Positions 27,161-35,142 of a stretch of DNA of 64,000 nucleotides are shown in pieces. The notes under the pieces were generated by a model. That model was not told where the DNA came from and did no database searches. It was given only the letters and a program-made list of their open reading frames with translations. This DNA comes from Aminipila butyrica. GTDB taxonomy: Bacteria > Bacillota > Clostridia > Peptostreptococcales > Anaerovoracaceae. The position numbers and the translations under genes were made by a program. The stretch covers positions 62,001 to 126,000 of the forward strand of contig NZ_CP048649.1 of assembly GCF_010669305.1 (NCBI RefSeq), read 5' to 3'. Position 1 is the first letter of the stretch; every line of letters starts with the position of its first letter.

Positions 27161-28459
27161 ATGGAAACATTATTTCTTATCCTTGCCGTGGTTCTGATCA
27201 CATTCCTTGCCATTCGCGGGGTTCCAATTTTTTACTGTGCGGTCATTACCAGCGTATTTGTACTGGTCACCGCAGGGATGAACGTGTTAACCGGCATGAC
27301 CGATACCTATATAACCGCTTTCGCCAATTTCATTAAAAGCAATTTTTTTATCTTTGTTCTGGGAGCTATCTTCGGCAAAATTGTGGAAGTTTCCGGTTCA
27401 GCTACCACCATTGCTGACTTTGTGGTAGGAAAGCTGGGACAAAAGTATATTATTCCCGCGATCATCATAACTGGTGGAATTATGGGATATGGAGGCATTT
27501 CTGTATTTGTCTGCCTCTTCACACTTTATCCTCTGATGTTTGCCCTTTTTGAAAAAGCAAACATCTCTCGTACCTTAGCTCCTGGTATTTATACCGCTGC
27601 TGCCGGCTCCTTTTGTGTCTGGATGCCCGGATCTCCGTCCCTTCAGCTTCTGCTGCCCGTACAGGCGTTTGGTACCAGCACTTTTGCCGCAGCGGCCCCG
27701 GGGTTTATCGTCGGCTTCATTCAGATTGTGCTGGAAATCCTTTTCTGCACGTGGTTTGTGCGTTTAACCCAAAAGAAGGGGCTAGGCTGGGAAGGCTGGG
27801 AAGAATTGGGCACCCCGAAGGAAGCTGCTGAATCAGATCAACAGCACCGCCCGAGCTTCTTTATCGCCTTGATTCCCATGATTATTCTAATCGTCGCTTT
27901 AGGCTTTCTAAAAATGAATGTCGCCGTCGGTTTAACCATCGGCATTGCTGGTGCCTTGATTATTTATGCGAAGTACCTTCCTTGGAAGACAAACATGTGG
28001 AGTAACTTGCAAGCCGGATTTATGGGGGGCTGCACCGCCCTGATGGCTACTTGTTCTGTCGTTGGCTTCGGCGGCGTCGTGCAAGCCACGCCTGCATTTC
28101 AAAATATGATTCAGGCGGTTACCAGTATGCACGGTAATCCCGTGATCATATCTGTAATAACCACCGCAGTTCTTGCCGGCATCTGCGGTTCTGGAACGGG
28201 CGGCGAGGGCATGGCCTTGCCAATTGTCAATCAATATTTTGTTCCTATGGGTGCCAATGTTGAGGCCTTGACCCGAGGAATTGCACTTTCCACTATGGTC
28301 TTTACGCTGCCATCTAACAGCGTCGTCAATACGGCCATTACCGCTGCCAACTCCACCCACAGGAAGTCTTATTTTATGATATTCATTACCGTATCCGTCA
28401 TGTCCATGATCTCTCTCGTCTTACTGATGATTGCGTTTGCCATCATGGGCTATATGTAA
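27161..28459 (+). CDS. GntP-family permease
   Basis: Integral membrane carrier of 432 residues with about 12 hydrophobic segments. Family features include the FGKIVEVSGSATTIADF region after the second helix and the re-entrant-like GICGSGTGGEGMALPIVNQYF in the C-terminal half. GntP proteins import gluconate, other sugar acids or hydroxybutyrate with protons. Position between the CoA-transferase and a 3-hydroxy-acid dehydrogenase makes uptake of a 3-hydroxy acid the natural reading. ATG 27161 follows AAAGGAAG. Confidence 0.87.
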   Translation: METLFLILAVVLITFLAIRGVPIFYCAVITSVFVLVTAGMNVLTGMTDTYITAFANFIKSNFFIFVLGAIFGKIVEVSGSATTIADFVVGKLGQKYIIPAIIITGGIMGYGGISVFVCLFTLYPLMFALFEKANISRTLAPGIYTAAAGSFCVWMPGSPSLQLLLPVQAFGTSTFAAAAPGFIVGFIQIVLEILFCTWFVRLTQKKGLGWEGWEELGTPKEAAESDQQHRPSFFIALIPMIILIVALGFLKMNVAVGLTIGIAGALIIYAKYLPWKTNMWSNLQAGFMGGCTALMATCSVVGFGGVVQATPAFQNMIQAVTSMHGNPVIISVITTAVLAGICGSGTGGEGMALPIVNQYFVPMGANVEALTRGIALSTMVFTLPSNSVVNTAITAANSTHRKSYFMIFITVSVMSMISLVLLMIAFAIMGYM

Positions 28460-28520
28460 CCGGCTAAAGTCTGACAGAACTATTTATTACCGTGATATAT
28501 TTCTGATAGGAGGAACTTTT

Positions 28521-29474
28521 ATGAATCGAGAAAATGTAAAAAAAATTGGTATTATTGGTACTGGTATGATTGGCACCAGTCTGGCGGCGCTTACCGCAGG
28601 ACATGGCATCGACACCGTCATGCTGGCGGTAAATGAGGACTTAAGGGCTGCCAGCCAAAAACAATTTGACAGCTTTTATGCCGACCTAGTAGCACAAAAA
28701 CTGATTAACAATGCACAAGCTGCCAACTGTGCTAAAAATCTTTCCTACACGTTGGCCTACAACGAGCTGGCAGATTGCGACCTGATTTTTGAATGCGTGG
28801 TGGAACGGTTGGAGGTTAAGCACGAGGTTTACACTCAAATTGAAGCTACCTGTTCAAAGGTACGGGCTATTTGCTCGGTATCTTCCGCTTTTGTGGTGGA
28901 TGATCTAGCGTCCGAGATGACCGTTTACAAAGATCGTGTCATCGTGACCCATCCGTTTAATCCCCCTCATCTGGTGCCTTATTTTGAATTGGCTGTCGGT
29001 TCGGCTACCAATCCAGACGTATTGAGCTTTGCCATGACTGTACTGGAAGACCTGGATCGCAAACCGGTGGCTCTTAAAAAGAGTGCGCCTGGGTTTATCG
29101 GCAACCGCCTGCAATTTGCCCTCTGGCGTGAAGCCCTTAACATTGTTGATTCCGGTATTGCTGATCCCGCAGACGTGGATACCTGCCTGATGTACAGCTT
29201 CTGTCCTCGTTACACCTCTATTGGTATGTTTGAGCACTTTGACAATGGCGGTCTTGATTTAAACTACAATGTATGTAAAACGATTTTCCCAACCTTGAAT
29301 AACGTGCAAGAGGTTCCTGAATCCGTGGCAACTCGCGTGGCCAGTGGCGACCTAGGCCTCAAAACAGGCAAAGGCTTTTATGATTGGTCTCAGAAAGACA
29401 TCTCCGACTTCCACACAAGAGTAAGCGATCCGTATTGGCGTTTCTTTAACTGGGAAGTTCCAGAGGAGGAGTAG
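28521..29474 (+). CDS. 3-hydroxyacyl-CoA dehydrogenase-family oxidoreductase
   Basis: NAD-dependent dehydrogenase of 317 residues. Rossmann motif GTGMIG (G13, G15, G18) and the catalytic histidine region THPFNPPHLVPYFEL are clear, followed by the all-helical C-domain (SAPGFIGNRLQFALWREA). Length and single-domain form match the branch that acts on free hydroxy acids (carnitine dehydrogenase, lambda-crystallin/gulonate dehydrogenase) as well as short-chain hydroxyacyl-CoA dehydrogenases. The frame opens at 28431, but ATG 28521 follows AGGAGG. Last gene of the unit; its product would be the 3-oxo acid used by the BKACE. Confidence 0.85.
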   Translation: MNRENVKKIGIIGTGMIGTSLAALTAGHGIDTVMLAVNEDLRAASQKQFDSFYADLVAQKLINNAQAANCAKNLSYTLAYNELADCDLIFECVVERLEVKHEVYTQIEATCSKVRAICSVSSAFVVDDLASEMTVYKDRVIVTHPFNPPHLVPYFELAVGSATNPDVLSFAMTVLEDLDRKPVALKKSAPGFIGNRLQFALWREALNIVDSGIADPADVDTCLMYSFCPRYTSIGMFEHFDNGGLDLNYNVCKTIFPTLNNVQEVPESVATRVASGDLGLKTGKGFYDWSQKDISDFHTRVSDPYWRFFNWEVPEEE

Positions 29475-29500
29475 ATACCTTCGTAGACTACTGAAAAACG

Positions 29501-29546
29501 ATACGGCCAATAGATTCTGACGAATCTATTGGCCGTATGTTTTTTA
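29501..29546 (+). terminator. Terminator of the BKACE unit
   Basis: A 17-bp perfect stem (29501-29517 with 29522-29538), 4-nt loop, followed by GTTTTTTAT. It marks the end of the five-gene transcript. Confidence 0.93.
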
Positions 29547-29553
29547 TGCCCTT

Positions 29554-30387
29554 TTATGAATTCATCAGGCTTTTAAAAATATGTATATTTTCGGCATCAA
29601 ATCTCAGCCCTTTTTTATTTAACTCCTGGAGAACGGTATTGATGTCTTTTATCGTATGGCGAGGATAATATGACGTATTCGCATCAATAACATCTGCTAA
29701 AGCGACAATTTGAGCTTCAGGAGAAATATAAGCTTCTGAAATCCCCCTAGGAAAACCAGTGCCATCTAATCGCTCATGGTGTTGCAGAATAATATTGACA
29801 CTTATATTAGAAAGGTTATATTCTTGAATTACACTGTATCCCAAATCACAATGCTGCTTTATCAATTGCTTTTCTGAATCCTCTAAGGTGGTTGTTTTTG
29901 TTAGAATAGTTTTTGGAATAAGTAGCATACCAATATCATGGAGAAAGGCACCTAACGCAATTTCTTTTAGCTCCTTATCGCTATATCTTTTCTGACTAGC
30001 TATCAGCAAAGACATTAACGCTACATCAATGGAATGTGTGTACAACCAATCCAGGTAATTGAATAAAGCTTGCGTCAACATCCACCATTGGTTCAGCTTT
30101 GCATCAAATATAATCTTTTTTAAAATTAGACTGGATCGATTAAAGCGTTCCGGATCAAGATTCAGTGATTTTTGTTGCATGCGATTAGCAGCGTTATCGA
30201 AAATACGTTGGGATTCGTTACTAGGGGCATTTTTAGAGATATCCTTTAAAGGTCTTCTTTCTGGAAGTTCAAAAGTATTCAATCTGGAAAGTTTTCTTTG
30301 AATCTCATCTGTTATGATGGAACCTTTTGAAAGTAGTAACGCACCATGCTCACTATATATATTTTCTTTTGCTACTTTTTTAAACAT
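29554..30387 (-). CDS. HD-GYP domain protein (probable cyclic-di-GMP phosphodiesterase)
   Basis: 277 residues. The C-terminal half is an HD-GYP domain: HS in YTHSIDVALMS, HD in GAFLHDIGMLLIP, HHERLDGTGFPRGI and ALADVIDA. The usual GYP is GFP here. The N-terminal 110 residues are not a sensor I recognise. Predicted to hydrolyse cyclic di-GMP or a related nucleotide. The frame opens at 30426, but ATG 30387 has AGGAGG 8 nt upstream. It lies just left of the integrase inverted repeat; no other c-di-GMP genes are in the window. Confidence 0.87.
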   Translation of the reverse strand: MFKKVAKENIYSEHGALLLSKGSIITDEIQRKLSRLNTFELPERRPLKDISKNAPSNESQRIFDNAANRMQQKSLNLDPERFNRSSLILKKIIFDAKLNQWWMLTQALFNYLDWLYTHSIDVALMSLLIASQKRYSDKELKEIALGAFLHDIGMLLIPKTILTKTTTLEDSEKQLIKQHCDLGYSVIQEYNLSNISVNIILQHHERLDGTGFPRGISEAYISPEAQIVALADVIDANTSYYPRHTIKDINTVLQELNKKGLRFDAENIHIFKSLMNS

Positions 30388-30534
30388 AACTGGCTCCTCC
30401 TTTACTTCAACATAAATTATCACCATATTACGCAGCCCTGCTGAGCTGCACAGATTAAAACCGCAACTTTTTTAGGTAAATAAGAATAATAAGGAGTAAT
30501 TGATTCTGCTGAGAATTATAAATTTTATTTTCAT

Positions 30535-30555
30535 AAAGTATTTCACTTAATGAAA
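30535..30555 (+). repeat. Left copy of 21-bp inverted repeat around the integrase
   Basis: AAAGTATTTCACTTAATGAAA, present exactly in inverted form at 31949-31969. It contains a smaller dyad TTTCA-N5-TGAAA. It lies between the HD-GYP promoter region and the integrase stop. Confidence 0.9.
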
Positions 30556-30594
30556 GTAGATGCTTCTTTTGATAATATCAAAGCTTCAAGATTG

Positions 30595-30618
30595 TTTTGA
30601 CGAGGATTTTGACGGAGA
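30595..30618 (+). repeat. Tandem 12-bp repeats next to integrase stop
   Basis: TTTTGACGAGGA followed directly by TTTTGACGGAGA (10 of 12 identical). A third copy, TTTTGACGGAGT, lies at 31786-31797 upstream of the integrase start. Possibly arm-type integrase binding sites. Confidence 0.6.
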
Positions 30619-30627
30619 TTAAATAAC

Positions 30628-31743
30628 TTATAGGGGTGTAAATAACTTTTCTAAACACTTTCTTTGGTGTTCAAATGTAGGATGTACATATCGGTTTAGT
30701 GTAATATTAACATTCGAATGTCCCAAAAGCTGACTTATTGTTTTCACGTCCACACCTAATTCAACACATCTTGTGGCAAAGGTATGGCGCAATACATGAA
30801 AGTTCACCCGCTCTATACCAGCACTCTTGGTTAGTGTTTTAAATCGATATTGACAAAGACGCGGTTCAACAAAATGCTGATTTCCAGATAAAATGTAGTC
30901 CCCCTCCGATGCATCTTTTCTAATGCGTCTTAACATATCGATTAAGAATTGGGGTAATGGAATATTCCTCATGGATTGTTCACTTTTAGGAACATCAATA
31001 TCGATGGCTGTTTTAGACTCTTCTACATCATAATTTACGATTCGTTGAATCGTCTTATCGATTCTTAAGATCCCTTCTTCGAAAGAAATATCATGCCATT
31101 TCAGTGAACACAATTCCCCCAATCGAATGCCGGTAAATAAACTGAGTAAAATTCCTGCTTTTTCACAATCTTCTTGTGCCATCGCCGCTTTAATGAGGGC
31201 AGCTTGCTCGTCCAGTGTTAGCACTCGAAGCTTTGGCAGCGTATACTTAGGAAGCTGCACCTTAATCTCTATACCAACTGGCTTCAGGCTGCGTTTAAGA
31301 AGCGCAACAATATCTCTAGTCGTTTTAACAGACAGGCCACCGTTCCCATCCAGTCTTCCGCCTTCTAATTTCTCATTGACATATTGTTGAACAAGTTCAT
31401 TATTTACCTGATATAGAGATACGTCGCCAATAGATGGAATAATATGACGCTGAATCAGCCCCTTATAATTAGAAAATGTAGATTTTTTCACACTCATTTT
31501 AATGGAAAGACTCCAAGTATTTAAGTATTTTTTAAGACTCGTGCCATGGTCTAGGGACTGGCTAGAGTCTATATGGTTAGAGCTGTTACTCCTTGCTTCT
31601 GCCTGCGCCCTTTTTGCTGATTGATAGCTGCGTGTATAAATGTACCCATATACGGCCTTCCCCTCTAATGTGCGCGACTTGATATAACGGGCTTCCCATC
31701 TCCCATCTTTCCTCTTATAAATATTCTCTCCTCTACGTGCCAT
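30628..31743 (-). CDS. Tyrosine-type integrase/recombinase
   Basis: 371 residues. An N-terminal arm-binding domain (MARRGENIYKRKDGRWEAR) is followed by a SAM-like core-binding domain (about 65-160) and the catalytic domain with the full tetrad plus tyrosine: R207 (GIRLGE), H316 and R319 (HVLRH), H342 (GHSN) and Y352. It therefore looks active. It is related to phage and ICE integrases but stands alone, with no excisionase, replication or cargo genes. It is flanked by a perfect 21-bp inverted repeat rather than direct repeats, which is unusual for an integrated element. Confidence 0.93.
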   Translation of the reverse strand: MARRGENIYKRKDGRWEARYIKSRTLEGKAVYGYIYTRSYQSAKRAQAEARSNSSNHIDSSQSLDHGTSLKKYLNTWSLSIKMSVKKSTFSNYKGLIQRHIIPSIGDVSLYQVNNELVQQYVNEKLEGGRLDGNGGLSVKTTRDIVALLKRSLKPVGIEIKVQLPKYTLPKLRVLTLDEQAALIKAAMAQEDCEKAGILLSLFTGIRLGELCSLKWHDISFEEGILRIDKTIQRIVNYDVEESKTAIDIDVPKSEQSMRNIPLPQFLIDMLRRIRKDASEGDYILSGNQHFVEPRLCQYRFKTLTKSAGIERVNFHVLRHTFATRCVELGVDVKTISQLLGHSNVNITLNRYVHPTFEHQRKCLEKLFTPL

Positions 31744-31948
31744 GTCTAGCTGCCTTCCTTTCTTGATAGTACTATATGACTAAATTTTTGACGGAGTTTG
31801 TGTTATTTTGATGACTAACACAACCTTATATTTTAAAAGTAAATAAAAATATATCAAGATATTTCAAGAAATCGCCTTATTTTGTGCCCGTAGTCCTTGA
31901 CTCGCTAAGTTTTATGCCATACAATACACTAAATGGCAAGTTTTATAT

Positions 31949-31969
31949 TTTCATTAAGTGAAATACTTT
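31949..31969 (-). repeat. Right copy of 21-bp inverted repeat around the integrase
   Basis: TTTCATTAAGTGAAATACTTT, exact reverse complement of 30535-30555. The enclosed segment is 1393 bp and contains only the integrase gene. Confidence 0.9.
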
Positions 31970-31975
31970 ACGATG

Positions 31976-32009
31976 AAAAAAGACTGAGGGAAAATCCCTC
32001 AGTCTTTTT
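31976..32009. terminator. Terminator after exporter gene
   Basis: A 15-bp stem (31976/31977-31991 with 31995-32009) around a 3-nt loop, with A- and T-runs on both sides. It ends the minus-strand exporter transcript. Confidence 0.88.
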
Positions 32010-32053
32010 GGTTTTTATATAATGCCTTCTGCCTTTCAGCTCAATAGGGCGTT

Positions 32054-33289
32054 TTAAAGGAGCCCATCTATTTTGATTTTACTGCCTAGCAGAATGATCC
32101 AAACCACAATAGCCATTGCTGTAGCAAAGATCATGATGATACCTAAGCCGTGTATCATGTTGCTCCAGGCTAAAGACCCTACTGCCATACCGATGCTGCC
32201 TAAAATGGTATGCACGGCATTAATCAGCGAAGAAGCCGAACCAATATCCTCACTTTGCTGGTCTAACAAGATATTAGTGCTAAAGGGCCGGATAGCTCCT
32301 TCAACCAGCGTAAAAGGCATATAAGCCAATAAGAAAATCAGGGGAGAGTGATTGCCTACGGTAAGAACACAAAGCCCGCTGAACAGCGCAATGCCAAAAC
32401 AGCACCAGGAGAAAGCCTTGGCCGACAGCCTTCCTATCGAACAAATATATAGAATCGGACCCAAAACAGCCAGTGCTGAGTTAAGTGCAAAATAATAGCT
32501 ATAGGTCTGAGCATCCAAAACAAAATAATTTTGGTAGACATAAGAAGACACCGTTACATATGCCATATAGGGGGCCGCCAGCATGGCCGCTACAAAGAGA
32601 AAGCTGCTGAATCCGATATTCTTCCCTACCGCCAGCAATCGCACCAAAGAACCCCCCACGCCTCCTGCATAGCGACCTGTTTCCGGCAAGGTTTCTTCAA
32701 ACAAAAGCGCCCCGATGAAAGTCAATATTCCAATCAAGGCCAAAAGAAAAAAGGTTTCACGCCATTCCGCTATGCGTAAAATGGCAGCACCTACCAGAGG
32801 GGCAACCATCGGCGCAATCACACCCATGGCCTGGATAATGGCCAAAACCTTACTCTTCAGCTTTCCAGAAAAACAATCCTTTACCAACGCCGTCGAAATG
32901 GCCATAATCCCTCCGGCCCCCAGGGATTGAACGATTCGAAAGAGGATCAGCTGATAGATTGATAGGGACAGAGCGCAGGCCAGACTTCCTGCGGTATACA
33001 GGATCAGGCACAAAATTAGAATTGGTTTACGGCCATACTTATCGCTGAGGGGCCCAAAGATTAAAATGCCTGCCGCAAAAAAGAAGTAAAACGCAATTAA
33101 AGTTAAATTGACCAGCGAAGCCGTCGTCTGAAAATATGTAGCCATGGTGGGCATAGCCGGTAGGTATAAGTCGATTGATAAGGGAATAAACATACCCATC
33201 AACGAGATAAAAAGGATTAAGCCTTTTGTTCCTAAGCGGTTTTGCGGTACCAATAAAATGGTTGATTGTCTGTTATCATTTTTCATCAT
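32054..33289 (-). CDS. Bcr/CflA-type major facilitator exporter
   Basis: Drug:proton antiporter of the major facilitator superfamily, 411 residues with 12 predicted membrane helices. Motif A of the family is present between helices 2 and 3 (GPLSDKYGRKPIL). Bcr/CflA members export bicyclomycin, chloramphenicol, sulfonamides or dipeptides. Two in-frame ATGs (33289, 33286) follow AGGAG. The start overlaps the stop of a 22-codon leader ORF, and an intrinsic terminator lies inside that leader, so expression is probably induced by ribosome stalling on the leader. Confidence 0.9.
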   Translation of the reverse strand: MMKNDNRQSTILLVPQNRLGTKGLILFISLMGMFIPLSIDLYLPAMPTMATYFQTTASLVNLTLIAFYFFFAAGILIFGPLSDKYGRKPILILCLILYTAGSLACALSLSIYQLILFRIVQSLGAGGIMAISTALVKDCFSGKLKSKVLAIIQAMGVIAPMVAPLVGAAILRIAEWRETFFLLALIGILTFIGALLFEETLPETGRYAGGVGGSLVRLLAVGKNIGFSSFLFVAAMLAAPYMAYVTVSSYVYQNYFVLDAQTYSYYFALNSALAVLGPILYICSIGRLSAKAFSWCCFGIALFSGLCVLTVGNHSPLIFLLAYMPFTLVEGAIRPFSTNILLDQQSEDIGSASSLINAVHTILGSIGMAVGSLAWSNMIHGLGIIMIFATAMAIVVWIILLGSKIKIDGLL

Positions 33290-33354
33290 AAAAGTCTCCT
33301 AAATAAAAAAAAGACAAGTTCATCAACGATTTGTTGATAACTTGTCCAGCACAT
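33286..33354 (-). CDS. Leader peptide ORF upstream of exporter
   Basis: 22 codons, ATG at 33354, TGA at 33288-33286 overlapping the exporter ATG by 4 bp (ATGA). GGAGG lies 10 nt upstream of its start. The peptide begins MCWTSYQQ and ends FFLFRRLL. The intrinsic terminator stem (33313-33346) and T8 run lie inside this ORF, so ribosome position should decide whether the terminator forms. This is the layout of known antibiotic-sensing attenuators in Firmicutes, though this peptide matches none I know. Confidence 0.6.
   Translation of the reverse strand: MCWTSYQQIVDELVFFLFRRLL
33305..33346 (-). terminator. Intrinsic terminator inside the exporter leader (attenuator)
   Basis: On the minus strand the stem GACAAGTT/AACTTGTC extended by ATCAAC/GTTGAT around a 5-nt loop (33313-33346, one bulged base), followed by eight Ts (33312-33305), only 16 bp before the exporter start. 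A terminator between a good promoter and the gene implies conditional read-through. Confidence 0.85.
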
Positions 33355-33380
33355 ACAGATGTACCCTCCGTCACGGCACA

Positions 33381-33409
33381 ATTATAACTTATACAGGAAG
33401 AGGAGTCAA
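33381..33409 (-). promoter_or_regulatory. Promoter of exporter leader
   Basis: TTGACT (33409-33404), 17-bp spacer, TATAAT (33386-33381) on the minus strand. Transcription should start near 33375, giving a leader of about 85 nt. Confidence 0.82.
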
Positions 33410-33508
33410 TAAGCAGAAAAGGACCCTTCCCTATTTCCTTAGAAATGCAGAAGAATCCTTTTCTGTGTTCTCTATAACCAATTATCTTTAGGAGGATATT
33501 AGCTGCCT

Positions 33509-34174
33509 TTAATGGGACGGCAGACTCATTTTTCGTTCCCCGTAATGCTGTACCTGTGTCAATACGGTACAGAAAATCAGGTAGATTACGGCTACTTCAC
33601 AGTAGAGGATCAATGGCTCATATAACTTAGCCGCAATCTGCTGGGTGGCCATGAACATCTCCGTCACCGTGATGCTGGCCGCCAAAGAGGTATCCTTTAC
33701 CAATCCGATAAAGGAGTTAAATAGCGGAGGAAACGCATTTTTAAAGGCCTGAGGCAGAATAATGAGCCTCATGGTCTGGGTATAAGACAGACCCACACAA
33801 TAACCCGCCTCCAGTTGTCCCTTGGGGATGGAAAGGATTGCTGCTCGCAGGGTTTCTGCCGCATAGGCCCCTACGTTCAAGGAAAATGCGATGATTGCTG
33901 CTGGGAATGGGTTCAGCACAATACCAACGCTAGGCAGTCCATAGAAGATGATGAAAATTTGTACCAACAGAGGCGTTCCCCGAATAATCCACACATAGAA
34001 CTGTGCGATTCGCTTAAGCACCTTTACATTAGCCACCTGAACAATGGCTGCCAGTAAGGCCAACATCAGCCCTAGAGCAAAGGAAATCAGGGTCAGAGGA
34101 ATGGTATACACCAGTCCCGGTATCAAAATTTTAAAAAATGAGCTCAATACGATTTCTATTACTCGCGCCTCCAC
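33509..34174 (-). CDS. Amino acid ABC transporter permease
   Basis: Inner-membrane permease of a polar amino acid importer (HisM/GlnP/TcyB type), 221 residues with five or so helices. The permease-ATPase coupling loop with the EAA motif is in EAGYCVGLSYTQTMRLIILPQAFKNAFP. Last gene of ATPase, lyase, binding protein, permease. It starts 35 bp after the binding protein gene. Cystine or another sulfur amino acid is the likely substrate because of the enclosed lyase gene. Confidence 0.9.
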   Translation of the reverse strand: MEARVIEIVLSSFFKILIPGLVYTIPLTLISFALGLMLALLAAIVQVANVKVLKRIAQFYVWIIRGTPLLVQIFIIFYGLPSVGIVLNPFPAAIIAFSLNVGAYAAETLRAAILSIPKGQLEAGYCVGLSYTQTMRLIILPQAFKNAFPPLFNSFIGLVKDTSLAASITVTEMFMATQQIAAKLYEPLILYCEVAVIYLIFCTVLTQVQHYGERKMSLPSH

Positions 34175-34209
34175 GTTGTATACCTTCCTTTCTCTACTGG
34201 AACCTTAGC

Positions 34210-35028
34210 CTATGGAGCTACGGACACATCCACGCCAAAATACTTCTCTGATATTTCCTTTATTTTGCCTTCCTTCGCCAACTCTGCCAGGGCCTCATCG
34301 ATGGCTGTCACCAGCGTATCGTTTCCCTTTCTTATTAAAATGGCATTTTCGCTAGTTTCATCAGATAAAGCGGCAATCTTTACGTCTGCATCTGGCTTCT
34401 GTTTAATGAAATCATAGAAAGTCAAGTTATCGTTGATTGTAGCATCTGCTCTTCCTGCCAACACTAAATCGATGGACTGGTTAAATCCGTCCGTTCCTAC
34501 CAGCTCTGCACCGTAGCTTTCCGCCGAAGCAGCCCAGTTGCTGGTCAGGGATTGAGCCGATTTCTTTCCAGCCAAATCTTCAAAGCTCTTAATATCTTCA
34601 TTGGATTTCAGCGTAATCAGCGCTCCGGTTGGATAGGTGTACGGCGTAGAAAAGTCATATTTTTTCTGCCGTTCTTCGTTGATGCCCACCTGGTTGACGA
34701 TGACGTCAAAACGCTTGGCATCCAGACCGGCGATAATGCTGTCCCACTTGGTCTCTACAAACTTCGCCTCAACACCTAGCTTTTCCGCCACAGCTTCGGC
34801 AATTTCCACGTCATAACCAACTAACTTGCCGCTGTCATCGTGATAGGTGTACGGCGCATAGGTGCCTTCTGTTCCTACGGTAAGGGTTCCGTTTTCCTGG
34901 ATAGTGGCCAGCAAATCTTTCTCTGATGCTCCCTGAGCATCCTCGCCAGATGTCGCCCCACCGCAGCCGGTCAGCACCGCTGTCAGGAGCACTCCGGTTA
35001 AAATTGTTGCAATGGTTCTCTTTTTCAT
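34210..35028 (-). CDS. Amino acid ABC transporter substrate-binding lipoprotein
   Basis: 272 residues. The lipoprotein signal peptide ends in LTGC with C22 as the lipidated residue; after a short Gly/Ser linker comes a family 3 solute-binding fold (NGTLTVGTEGTYAPYTYHDD, GYDVEIAEAVAEKLG, NQVGINEERQKKYDFS). Similar to cystine-binding TcyA/FliY proteins. It follows the lyase gene by 114 bp. Anchored on the outer face of the membrane, it would deliver substrate to the permease encoded next. Confidence 0.9.
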   Translation of the reverse strand: MKKRTIATILTGVLLTAVLTGCGGATSGEDAQGASEKDLLATIQENGTLTVGTEGTYAPYTYHDDSGKLVGYDVEIAEAVAEKLGVEAKFVETKWDSIIAGLDAKRFDVIVNQVGINEERQKKYDFSTPYTYPTGALITLKSNEDIKSFEDLAGKKSAQSLTSNWAASAESYGAELVGTDGFNQSIDLVLAGRADATINDNLTFYDFIKQKPDADVKIAALSDETSENAILIRKGNDTLVTAIDEALAELAKEGKIKEISEKYFGVDVSVAP

Positions 35029-35142
35029 AATAATTCCTTCTTTCTTTACAACTTATTCGTCTTCTTTGACTACACTACTTTACCTTCTATTTAGTCCGCT
35101 TGTTTCAGCCTTTATTTTTAGCCTGCTGCTTGGGACAAGCGT

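Larger units (their letters stand above)
31744..32053. other. Region upstream of integrase
   Basis: 310 bp holding, from left to right: the third 12-bp TTTTGACGGAGT copy (31786-31797), an AT-rich stretch, the right inverted repeat copy (31949-31969), and the terminator of the exporter gene (31976-32009). No gene is visible. Confidence 0.6.

Noticed and set aside
20826..29474. A complete lysine fermentation operon around the BKACE gene
   Set aside because: Lysine aminomutases, kdd and kal are not in the window, and the dehydrogenase and GntP permease are not part of that pathway.
28521..29474. L-carnitine dehydrogenase with carnitine as the substrate of the unit
   Set aside because: The fold and the BKACE pairing fit, but a carnitine system would be expected to have a BCCT/CaiT-type or betaine ABC importer rather than a GntP permease. 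Kept only as an alternative.
30535..31969. attL/attR of an integrated element
   Set aside because: The two 21-bp copies are inverted, not direct, and no cargo, excisionase or tRNA target is present.
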